From: UBA6921 sp031363085
GTDB taxonomy: Bacteria; Pseudomonadota; Gammaproteobacteria; SG8-11
Direction: 5' to 3'
Length of the DNA stretch: 11,912 bases
NCBI GenBank assembly: GCA_031363085.1
Contig: JANLTU010000188.1
Coordinates: forward strand, 1 to 11,912
In this document: positions 5,687 through 11,912 of the stretch, piece by piece
How positions within the stretch are numbered: position 1 is the first letter of the stretch
Layout of the letters: every line of letters starts with the position of its first letter
The notes under the pieces: generated by a model
What the model was told of the DNA's origin: nothing
The model's input: the letters and a program-made list of their open reading frames with translations, nothing else
Database searches by the model: none
Translations under genes and position numbers: made by a program

Positions 5687-6596
5687 TCCTGCCTACAGTG
5701 AATTGCCGCTGGTGGGTCACCTCATCGAGCTGCGCACGCGGCTGATTCGTGCGCTGCTGGTGGTCGCAGTGTTTTTCGGCATCATGTTTCCGTTCGCCAA
5801 CGAAATTTACAGCTTCGTCGCCGAGCCGCTGATGCGCTACCTGCCCAAGGGCAGCACCATGATCGCAACCGAAGTCGCCTCACCGTTTTTAACGCCGTTC
5901 AAATTCGTTATGTACGCCGCGTTATTCGCCTCCATCCCGGCGATCCTTTATCAGTTGTGGGCGTTCATCGCGCCTGGCCTGTATCACGACGAGCGCGAGC
6001 TGGCGATGCCCTTGTTAATTTCCAGCGTGTTTCTGTTTTACACCGGCGTCGCATTTTGTTACTTCCTGGTATTTCCGCTGGTGTTCCAGTTCTTCACCAG
6101 CACCACGCCCGACGGCGTGTCGATGATGACCGACATCAGCAAATATCTCGATTTTGTACTGGGCATGTTCCTCGCTTTTGGTTTGGCTTTCGAGGTGCCG
6201 GTTGCGACCATTATTCTGGTGTTGATGGGAATTTTCACTCCACAGCAATTAGTCGAGAAGCGCTCCTATGTGATCGTCGGTGCATTCATCGTCGGCATGA
6301 TTTTGTCGCCACCGGATATTTTTTCCCAGACGCTGCTGGCGGTGCCGATGTGGCTGTTGTTCGAAGTGGGTGTGTTGGTGTCGCGCGTCATCATGCGCCG
6401 CAAGGAGCAACGTGAACAACAGGCGGCCGCCGCAGGCAATCGCGTTGCTGAACCCGCTCCTGCATCCGCCACCGCAGCGGCGGTGGCGACCGATGCTAAT
6501 TTTCGCCCGCTGACACCGGACGAAATGGACGCAGAGCTGGATCAAATCACGCAGCAACAAAAACGCGAACGCGAGGGTAGCGACAAACCAGCGTGA
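5661..6596 (+). CDS. tatC: Sec-independent protein translocase subunit TatC
   Basis: 311 residues. TatC is the six-helix membrane protein that binds the twin-arginine signal peptide. The N-terminal cytoplasmic motif GHLIELRTRL (19-28, with Glu23) and the first loop AFIAPGLYHDERE contain Phe102 and Glu111, spaced as Phe94 and Glu103 of E. coli TatC, the signal-peptide contact residues. A buried-Glu segment AFEVPVA follows in the fourth helix region. The core ends at about residue 250; a hydrophilic, Ala- and Gln-rich tail of about 60 residues follows, longer than in the 258-residue E. coli protein. The ATG at 5661 lies inside tatB and overlaps it by 26 bases, so translation is probably coupled. 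Confidence 0.96.
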   Translation: MSKRNKPSNPAYSELPLVGHLIELRTRLIRALLVVAVFFGIMFPFANEIYSFVAEPLMRYLPKGSTMIATEVASPFLTPFKFVMYAALFASIPAILYQLWAFIAPGLYHDERELAMPLLISSVFLFYTGVAFCYFLVFPLVFQFFTSTTPDGVSMMTDISKYLDFVLGMFLAFGLAFEVPVATIILVLMGIFTPQQLVEKRSYVIVGAFIVGMILSPPDIFSQTLLAVPMWLLFEVGVLVSRVIMRRKEQREQQAAAAGNRVAEPAPASATAAAVATDANFRPLTPDEMDAELDQITQQQKREREGSDKPA

Positions 6597-6660
6597 TCCT
6601 AGACCGGTCGATATCTTTCGACAGTCGGCGGCGCTCCTACAAAAACAGCGGTGGTGATAG

Positions 6661-8502
6661 ATGAGCGTGTGTATGACCCTACATCAGCGGTGCATGTGGT
6701 GTCTCGCACTGTGTCTGTTTGCCAGCGTGCCTGCGCAGGCCACGCTCGAAAACCAGTTAAAGCAACATCCTGCGCCCTACCTCGCCATGCACGGCGAAGA
6801 CCCGGTGCTGTGGCAGCAGTGGAACGCCCAGACGCTGGAACGTGCGCGCCGCGAAAACAAACTGTTGTTCGTCTCGGTTGGGTTTTTTTCCTGTTACTGG
6901 TGCCACGTGATGCAACGCGAAAGTTTTCGCGACGCGGAAGTCGCGCGGCTGCTGAACGCGTCATTTATTCCGGTGATCGTTGATCGTGAATTGGACCCGG
7001 CGCTTGACGCGCAGTTGCTGCAATTCGTCGAACGTTTTCGCGGCTCGGCCGGTTGGCCCTTGAATGTATTTATCACGCCGCAGGGCCATCCGATCCTGGG
7101 TGGTGTGTATTTTCCGCGTCAGGAATTCCTGGCGGTGCTCGCGCGCCTCGCTGAGCACTGGAAAAACGAACCCGGGCAACTCAGCGCGTTGGCTGAACAG
7201 GCCGCACACGAACCGCCGCCGGCCACCATCGCACCGGCGCCGACGGGTGCCGTGGCTAGCGCCGCACTGGTACGTCAAGCCCTGGAACTTGCCGATCCGC
7301 TCAGCGGCGGGTTCGGCGAGCAAAGCAAGTTTCCGATGAGCGCGCAACTGCTGGCCCTGTTCGCAATCTACGACGCTCAACCTGACGCTCGCCTGGGCGA
7401 GCATCTGCAACTGACACTGGATCGCATGGCCGCGCTGGGTTTACGTGATCACCTGTCGGGCGGCTTTTTTCGCTACACCACCGATCCGACGTGGCGTACC
7501 CCACACTTCGAAAAAATGTTGTACGACAACGCACTACTGGCAATCGCATATCTGCGCGCCGCACGGATTTTTCAACGTCCGGACTATGAACGCGTGGCGC
7601 GTGAAACACTCGACTTTATATTGACGCGCCTGCGTGCGCCGCAAGGCGGATTTTATTCGAGCCTGTCGGCGGTCGATGCGCTGGGTGTGGAAGGTGCCTA
7701 TTACCTGTGGAATGAACCCACGCTGCAAACGGTGCTGGATGAAAGCGACAGTGCCGCTGCGCGTGCGCTATGGAACATGCAGGGTGCACCTCCGTTTGAG
7801 TCTGGCTTCCTGCCGGTACCGGAGCGTGACTTCGAGCATGTGGCTGCGCAGCTCAAGCTGACGGTCGAGCAGGTGCGGCAGCGTGTGGAAAATGCGCGCA
7901 AGAGATTATTGGCGGTGCGCGAGCAACGGCAGGTGCCGGTCGACACCAAAGTCATTGCCGGTTGGAATGGTTTGGTACTGATGGCCTTGAGCGAAGCCGC
8001 GGCCTTGCCTAACGGCAAAGCTTACGGAGTTGCCGCACGTGAACTGCGCGACGAGGTGATGAAAAAATTAGTGCGCAAAGGCGAAGTGCTGCGCATGCAC
8101 GCCAGTGTCGGCAACACCGTGGCCGGTGTGCTGGAAGACTATGCCTACCTCACGGCGGGGTTGTTGAGCTATGCCGCCTGGTCTAAAAATCCGGCCGACC
8201 GCGCCACGGCCAGCCAACTTGCCCGCACCGCATGGCAACGTTTTTATCGCCCCACGGGGTGGGTATTGACAGATCATTCCGTGCTGCCGGATCACAATGG
8301 CGAGCCGTGGCTTGCCGACGGTGCGCTGCCGTCACCGTCGGCATGGCTGATCGCCGTCTCGCTGCAATTAGCAAAAGAATCCGGCGATGCGGCGCTCAAA
8401 CGCAACGCACTGGATGCGCTGGCGCGCGGTGGCTTCTTGGTGGGCACGCAAGCGTTCAATTTCGCCAGTCACGTTCCGCTACTTGCGCAGCTAGCGCGTT
8501 AG
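6661..8502 (+). CDS. Exported DUF255 / thioredoxin-domain protein (YyaL/SPATA20 family)
   Basis: 613 residues. The first 27 residues form a Sec-type signal peptide with a likely cleavage after AQA; there is no twin-arginine pair. Residues about 29-190 are the DUF255 thioredoxin-like domain: APYLAMHGEDPVLW, then the redox-type CYWCHVM (Cys78 and Cys81), then VDRELDP, AGWPLNVFITPQG and GGVYFP. The usual family motif is CHWCHVM, so His is replaced by Tyr between the cysteines. The rest (about 210-613) is the alpha/alpha-barrel-like part of the family, with HFEKMLYDNALL, VIAGWNGLVLMAL and LEDYAYLTAGLL. Family members are about 650-700 residues and their reaction is not established. It starts 64 bases after tatC. 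The ATG at 6661 is taken; ATG 6673 is an alternative that would shorten the signal peptide. No clear ribosome site is seen for either. Confidence 0.88.
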   Translation: MSVCMTLHQRCMWCLALCLFASVPAQATLENQLKQHPAPYLAMHGEDPVLWQQWNAQTLERARRENKLLFVSVGFFSCYWCHVMQRESFRDAEVARLLNASFIPVIVDRELDPALDAQLLQFVERFRGSAGWPLNVFITPQGHPILGGVYFPRQEFLAVLARLAEHWKNEPGQLSALAEQAAHEPPPATIAPAPTGAVASAALVRQALELADPLSGGFGEQSKFPMSAQLLALFAIYDAQPDARLGEHLQLTLDRMAALGLRDHLSGGFFRYTTDPTWRTPHFEKMLYDNALLAIAYLRAARIFQRPDYERVARETLDFILTRLRAPQGGFYSSLSAVDALGVEGAYYLWNEPTLQTVLDESDSAAARALWNMQGAPPFESGFLPVPERDFEHVAAQLKLTVEQVRQRVENARKRLLAVREQRQVPVDTKVIAGWNGLVLMALSEAAALPNGKAYGVAARELRDEVMKKLVRKGEVLRMHASVGNTVAGVLEDYAYLTAGLLSYAAWSKNPADRATASQLARTAWQRFYRPTGWVLTDHSVLPDHNGEPWLADGALPSPSAWLIAVSLQLAKESGDAALKRNALDALARGGFLVGTQAFNFASHVPLLAQLAR

Positions 8503-8659
8503 CGGTCTCTTGAAATAGTATCCTCGGTGTTATCAACACCAAGATTCAAAACCTGAGCTGGGAGAGCGGTACGTGAATTAAGCCGGCGTAGGGCTCGACT
8601 TTGCGAAAGATGTCGCCGAGTCTTCCTATTCGTTCCTGAGAAAGATTTTTTGTGGGGGG

Positions 8660-8686
8660 TGTCCAATAATGAAACTCTCGTGCGTC
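8660..8686 (+). promoter_or_regulatory. Candidate ECF42-type promoter of the DGPF/sigma-factor module
   Basis: TGTCCA at 8660-8665 and CGTC at 8683-8686 are separated by 17 bases and lie about 47 bases before the DGPF ATG. As I recall from work on ECF42 sigma factors, their promoters carry a TGTCGA-like -35 and a CGAC/CGTC-like -10 upstream of DGPF genes; this site matches five of six and four of four bases. This is the only site of this kind I saw in the 231-base gap 8503-8733, which otherwise holds no supported gene or terminator. Confidence 0.5.
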
Positions 8687-8720
8687 ATTCCAATGAGATG
8701 CAATTGCACGCTCATAACCT

Positions 8721-8726
8721 AAGGAG
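8721..8726 (+). promoter_or_regulatory. Ribosome binding site fixing the DGPF start
   Basis: AAGGAG stands 7 bases before the ATG at 8734. The frame is open further upstream, to a GTG-type start at 8650, but this site and the family N-terminus (KYLVVLR) place the start at 8734. Confidence 0.7.
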
Positions 8727-8733
8727 AAACCCG

Positions 8734-9075
8734 ATGTCACAACGCAAATACCTAGTTGTCTTGCGCAGCCAGCCCGGTCAAGGGCAGGCGCCGTCCCCGG
8801 AACAGATGCAGAAGATGTATACAGCGTTCAATGAGTGGAAGGAGAAATACAAAAACGAAATCCTCGACATGGGCGGCAAGCTCAAACCGGATGGCAAGGT
8901 GGTCAGAACCTCCGGCGTGGTGGATGGCCCGTTTGCGGAAGCCAAGGAAATTATCGCGGGGTTCATGATCGTGGGCGCCAACGACTATGACGGCGCTATG
9001 CGCGTGGCCGCCGAATGTCCTGGCGTGATCTCGCCTGGCACGTCGCTGGAAATTCGCGAGATAGCCACGTTCTGA
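8734..9075 (+). CDS. DGPF-domain (YCII-related) protein
   Basis: 113 residues, the usual size of the DGPF group within the YCII-like ferredoxin-fold family. The N-terminal strand KYLVVLRSQ is followed by a helix (PEQMQKMYTAFNEWKEKY), then GGKLKPDGKVVRTSGVVDGPFAEAKEIIAGFMIV, with the signature DGPF at 64-67 and the following EAKE(I)IAGF strand typical of the group. A last helix (YDGAMRVAAECPGV) and strand end the domain. The biochemical role of these proteins is unknown; they are typically encoded next to ECF42-type sigma factors, as here, and are thought to be targets of that factor. The sigma gene overlaps its 3' end. The start is set by the AAGGAG at 8721. Confidence 0.92.
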   Translation: MSQRKYLVVLRSQPGQGQAPSPEQMQKMYTAFNEWKEKYKNEILDMGGKLKPDGKVVRTSGVVDGPFAEAKEIIAGFMIVGANDYDGAMRVAAECPGVISPGTSLEIREIATF

Positions 9076-10355
9076 CCCCTTCGTCCGAGCCGCGCGGTGA
9101 ACCGTGTTCGGTATCTCCGGCGGAACTCGTCGAGCATTATTTCCGGCACGCGTACGGCAAGCTGGTGGCGCTGCTGGTCCGCCGGGTCGGTGTCCGCAAT
9201 CTTGGGCGGATTGAGGATGCCGTCCAAAGTGCGCTGATGGCGGCGCTCACTGCCTGGGTGGCCAAAGGCGTCCCGCAACAGCCGGAAGCTTGGCTGTACC
9301 GGGTTGCCCACAACCACCTGATGGGCGGACTGCGGCAGGAGGCGGGACGCGCCCGCATTCTGGAAAGTGTGGGCGACCCTGCGGAGGAGCCAGATGAGGA
9401 CAATATTTCCGCGCACTTTGACGGCGAAGTGCAGGATGAACTGCTGCGCATGTTGTTCGTGTGTTGCGATGAGGCGCTCGCGCAGGAATCCCGCTTGGCG
9501 CTGGCGCTGAAGACCTTGTGCGGGTTTGGCGTCGGTGAGATTGCGCACAGTCTTTTCACCACCGAAGCCAACATCCACAAACGCTTGGCGCGCGCACGGG
9601 AGAAGCTGCGCCAGCTTCCCGTGAACACGCAGACGCCGCCGCTGGAAACGCTGCAGAGCCGCCTGCCCAGCGTGTACGCGGTGATCTACCTGCTGTTCAA
9701 CGAGGGCTACCTCTCCACTCATCAAGAGCACGCTATCCGGCGCGAACTGTGCGACGAAGCGATGCGGCTGGCAACGCTGCTGGCGACGCATCCGGTGGGC
9801 GCCACGCCGGAGACCTTCGCGCTGCTGGCGCTGATGCACTTGCACGCTGCACGGCTGAGCGCGCGTCAGGACGCCAGCGGCGGCCTGCTGCTGTTGGAGG
9901 AGCAGGATCGTGCAAGCTGGGACCATGCGCGGATTCAACTCGGCCTTCAATGGCTGGTTCGTGCCGCCTGCGGGCAGACCTTCACGCGTTATCATGCCGA
10001 GGCCGGTATTGCGGCGGAACACTGCTTGGCACCGTCTTTCGCGCAGACCCGTTGGAGTGAGATCGCCGAGCTCTACGCCATACTGCAACGTATTGACCCC
10101 TCGCCGTTGCACACGCTGAACCGTGCCGTGGCCGTGGCCGAATGGAAAGGGCCAGAGGTTGCGCTTGAGCTTTTGGAGGGTCTGGTTCCGCCGAGTTGGT
10201 TGGCGGGCCACTACCTGTGGGCGGCGGTGCTTGCGGATCTGCACCGTCGTGCCAGCCGCACGGAACTGGCAGGCCGTTACCGGGAACAAGCACTTGCCGC
10301 TGCGCCGACGGAGCAGGTGCGTGACGTGCTGCGGCGGCGACTGAATCGAAGTTAA
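9015..10355 (+). CDS. ECF42-type RNA polymerase sigma factor with long C-terminal (TPR-like) extension
   Basis: 446 residues from ATG 9015. Sigma region 2 is at about 38-108 (AELVEHYFRHAYGKLVALL... IEDAVQSALMAALTAW ... EAWLYRVAHNHLMGGLRQE). Region 4 is at about 138-200, with LLRMLFVCCDEALA, a helix-turn-helix LCGFGVGEIAHSLFTTEANIHKRLARAREKLR, and no anti-sigma gene nearby. The remaining 240 residues are the helical extension that marks this group (COG4941); it starts with the family motif IYLLFNEGY (224-232), and in studied members this extension is needed for activity. It directs RNA polymerase to a few promoters, probably including that of the DGPF gene. ATG 9015 overlaps the DGPF gene by 61 bases and is the only ATG, GTG or TTG before region 2 that I find; a CTG at 9072, overlapping the DGPF TGA, is an alternative that would give 427 residues. 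Confidence 0.92.
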   Translation: MSWRDLAWHVAGNSRDSHVLTPSSEPRGEPCSVSPAELVEHYFRHAYGKLVALLVRRVGVRNLGRIEDAVQSALMAALTAWVAKGVPQQPEAWLYRVAHNHLMGGLRQEAGRARILESVGDPAEEPDEDNISAHFDGEVQDELLRMLFVCCDEALAQESRLALALKTLCGFGVGEIAHSLFTTEANIHKRLARAREKLRQLPVNTQTPPLETLQSRLPSVYAVIYLLFNEGYLSTHQEHAIRRELCDEAMRLATLLATHPVGATPETFALLALMHLHAARLSARQDASGGLLLLEEQDRASWDHARIQLGLQWLVRAACGQTFTRYHAEAGIAAEHCLAPSFAQTRWSEIAELYAILQRIDPSPLHTLNRAVAVAEWKGPEVALELLEGLVPPSWLAGHYLWAAVLADLHRRASRTELAGRYREQALAAAPTEQVRDVLRRRLNRS

Positions 10356-10394
10356 ACATTGCCGTGGCCGCAGCGAATCATGTCTGACCGTTCA

Positions 10395-11114
10395 CTATGC
10401 TTGGTCACGTTGCGGACGCTCGGCCAACTCATCCACCGGGACCGGTTTGGGCGCCAGCAGCTTCGCTGCCAGCACCACGCTAATGGCGCACATGGCCGGC
10501 AACACATAGTGCAGTGGCTGCGCCGAGTCGGCGATCCACTGCGTGACCATGGCCTCGCTGACCGCCATCTCGCCCGCGACATAGCCCAACAATGCACCGC
10601 CGAACGTGATCACGAGCGGGAAACGGCCCATCAACTTGAGGATGATGGTGCTGCCGTAAATGATCATCGGCATGCTGATCACCAATCCCAAAATCAACAA
10701 CGCGAGGTCACCCTTGGCGGCCGCCGCGACGCCGATGACGTTATCCAAACTCATCACCAGATCGGCAATGATGATGGTTTTGATGGCCGCCCACAGATCG
10801 GCATGGTCATGCGCCTTGCCATCGTCCTGGTTCTCGGGCAACAACAGCTTCACCGCGATCCACAACAGCAGCAGGGCGCCGATCAACTTGATGTAGGCTT
10901 GATTGAGCAAGGCGGCGGCGAACCCGGTGAGCACCACGCGCAGCAGAATCGCGCCCAGGGTGCCCAGAAAAATTGCGCGCTTTTGCTGGTGTGGGGGCAG
11001 GTCACGACACGCCAGGGCGATGACCAGGGCGTTGTCGCCGGACAACACGATGTTGATGCCGATGATTTCCAGCAAGCCAATCCAAGTTTGGGAATCTGCC
11101 AACCAAGCCAACAT
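10395..11114 (-). CDS. TerC-family integral membrane protein (YjbE type)
   Basis: 239 residues from the ATG at 11114; a GTG at 11123 in the same frame is an alternative, but GGTGGAG just before the ATG favours the shorter form. The protein is highly hydrophobic with about six to seven predicted membrane helices. Two family repeats each carry the conserved Asp-Asn: IVLSGDNALVIALA (Asp27) and IIADLVMSLDNVIGVAAAA (Asp118 and Asp124). A polar loop ENQDDGKAHDHADL lies between them. TerC-family proteins act at the inner membrane in tellurite resistance or metal handling, several of them in manganese export; the substrate here cannot be told from sequence. It converges on the sigma-factor gene with 39 bases between stops and no obvious terminator. 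No yybP-ykoY (manganese) riboswitch pattern was seen in its leader. Confidence 0.9.
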   Translation of the reverse strand: MLAWLADSQTWIGLLEIIGINIVLSGDNALVIALACRDLPPHQQKRAIFLGTLGAILLRVVLTGFAAALLNQAYIKLIGALLLLWIAVKLLLPENQDDGKAHDHADLWAAIKTIIIADLVMSLDNVIGVAAAAKGDLALLILGLVISMPMIIYGSTIILKLMGRFPLVITFGGALLGYVAGEMAVSEAMVTQWIADSAQPLHYVLPAMCAISVVLAAKLLAPKPVPVDELAERPQRDQA

Positions 11115-11167
11115 AGTCTCCACCCGATTTTGGTGCGTGCTGAGCGTCAGCGCGCCTTTGATGACAA

Positions 11168-11173
11168 AGTATA
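11168..11173 (-). promoter_or_regulatory. Possible -10 element for the TerC-family gene
   Basis: On the minus strand the bases read TATACT, a near-consensus sigma-70 -10 box. A TTGGAT sits about 20 bases further upstream, which is too far for a good -35, so the call rests on the -10 alone. It would give a leader of about 47 bases before the ATG at 11114. Confidence 0.35.
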
Positions 11174-11254
11174 GGAGGAATCGGCGCCGTCTGATCCAAA
11201 ATAGCGGGACCCAAATCGGGCTATATCAGAAAACTGAAAATTGAAGCACTCTCA

Positions 11255-11912
11255 ATGCAACCCCAAGCTGATCCATTCATTGTTCCGGTCTGTCACGAAG
11301 AAATAGAAATTCTTTTTCAAGATCCGTCGCTGTTGTTGATCAGCAAGCCAACGCGGTTGTTGACACTTTCTGGAAAACATCCGCTCAATATCGATTCAGC
11401 TCACTTCCGCTTAGTAAAAAACTTTCCCACCGCGACCATGATTCATCGGCTCGACTTCGGCACCTCCGGCATTCTGGTGGTGGCGCTGAATAAACAAGTG
11501 AATGCGCATATCGGCAAGCAATTTACAGCGCGGCAGGTCATTAAAACCTACACCGCAATGCTGCATGGCCATCTCGCAGATGATGCCGGGTGTATCGAGT
11601 TGCCGATCACCAACGACCAGCCCAATTTTCCGTTGCAGAAAATCTGTCATGACACGGGCAAAAGCGCATCGACACACTATGAAGTCATCGAGCGCTCGAA
11701 CCATCCGCCGACGACACGCGTGCTGTTCAAGCCCACGTCGGGACGCACCCATCAATTGCGGATACACAGCAGCGAGATCGGTCATCCCATTTTGGGTTGT
11801 GACCTGTATGCAACCGATGAAGCATTCTTCATGGCCACGCGTCTGATGCTGCATGCAACCACACTTGAATTTGATCATCCGGTGACCGGCGAGCGGATCA
11901 AAGGATTTAGCC
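11255..11912 (+). CDS. rluA: RluA-type rRNA/tRNA pseudouridine synthase (partial, runs off the window)
   Basis: 219 complete codons from ATG 11255 and open at the window end, with probably only the last few residues missing. It converts uridine to pseudouridine in RNA; E. coli RluA acts on 23S rRNA U746 and tRNA U32. The catalytic motif HRLDFGTSG is at 64-72 with the nucleophile Asp67. The start of the domain (ILFQDPSLLLISKPTRLL), the block LPITNDQPNFPLQKICHDTGKSASTHYEV, and SGRTHQLRIHSSEIGHPILGCDLYA follow E. coli RluA in order and wording as I remember that sequence, more closely than RluC, RluD or TruC. There is no S4 RNA-binding domain at the N-terminus, also as in RluA. The start has only a weak GAAG before it. 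It is divergent from the TerC-family gene. Confidence 0.85.
   Translation, partial: MQPQADPFIVPVCHEEIEILFQDPSLLLISKPTRLLTLSGKHPLNIDSAHFRLVKNFPTATMIHRLDFGTSGILVVALNKQVNAHIGKQFTARQVIKTYTAMLHGHLADDAGCIELPITNDQPNFPLQKICHDTGKSASTHYEVIERSNHPPTTRVLFKPTSGRTHQLRIHSSEIGHPILGCDLYATDEAFFMATRLMLHATTLEFDHPVTGERIKGFS

Noticed and set aside
8527..8541. Short perfect hairpin GGTGTT-ATC-AACACC after the DUF255 gene, considered as a terminator
   Set aside because: The stem is only 6 base pairs and no T-run follows; it is more likely chance.
8546..8740. Minus-strand open frame of 64 residues in the gap before the DGPF gene
   Set aside because: No ribosome site, no recognised domain, and it overlaps the candidate promoter and the ribosome site of the DGPF gene. 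It might be a decayed repeat, but nothing supports a gene.
8985..10289. Long open frame on the minus strand opposite the sigma-factor gene (434 residues)
   Set aside because: It mirrors the GC-rich coding strand of the sigma factor, has an Arg/Gln/His-rich composition, matches no family I know, and the plus-strand protein has clear sigma domains.
10359..11174. Open frame of 271 residues on the plus strand opposite the TerC-family gene
   Set aside because: The product is extremely Gln-, His- and Asp-rich, as expected from the complement of a hydrophobic membrane protein; the TerC motifs are on the other strand.
11173..11178. AGGAGG on the plus strand upstream of rluA
   Set aside because: No start codon follows at a suitable distance, and the rluA ATG is about 75 bases away; it also overlaps the minus-strand -10 candidate.
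11123..11220. Inverted short arms CCGATTT (near 11124-11130) and AAATCGG (near 11213-11219) in the TerC/rluA gap, considered as an operator or riboswitch stem
   Set aside because: The arms are short and about 80 bases apart with no further structure, and the leader does not match the yybP-ykoY pattern sometimes found before TerC-family genes.

Overview
The window is a chromosomal, non-mobile backbone of a proteobacterium, most likely a non-enteric gammaproteobacterium (a betaproteobacterium is less likely). Reasons: a histidine operon running straight into tatABC (hisB-H-A-F-I-E-tatA-B-C), separate hisI and hisE genes, a TatA and a TatC very close to the E. coli proteins, and an RluA-type pseudouridine synthase that follows the E. 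coli RluA pattern closely. Most genes are GC-rich; two small exported-protein genes and the repeats stand out from that background.

Positions 1-4617 hold the end of hisB, then hisH, hisA, hisF, hisI and hisE, i.e. the IGP synthase pair HisH/HisF and the steps from PR-ATP to IGP plus the last residues of IGP dehydratase. The block is interrupted twice: a small secreted protein of unknown function (173-610) between hisB and hisH, and a small lipoprotein of unknown function (3278-3877) between hisF and hisI. Each interruption also carries a palindromic repeat.

Positions 4631-6596 are tatA, tatB and tatC, the twin-arginine translocase. tatA and tatB are separated by about 360 bases made almost entirely of two back-to-back miniature inverted-repeat elements (4884-5050 and 5047-5215) that share a CTAG. 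The second is a copy, about 92% identical by hand count, of a 169-bp element found after hisF (3004-3172).

Positions 6661-8502 encode an exported DUF255 protein (thioredoxin-like domain plus alpha/alpha-barrel-like domain). Positions 8734-10355 form a two-gene DGPF/YCII protein plus ECF42-type sigma factor module, with a candidate self-recognised promoter just upstream. A TerC/YjbE-type membrane protein lies on the minus strand (10395-11114), divergent from an RluA-type pseudouridine synthase cut by the window end (from 11255).

The most notable items are the paired CTAG-bounded palindromic elements in the tat operon, with a compensatory base-pair change between the two copies of one family, and the DGPF/ECF42 module with its candidate promoter. 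No tRNA, rRNA, CRISPR array, transposase gene or convincing rho-independent terminator was seen.
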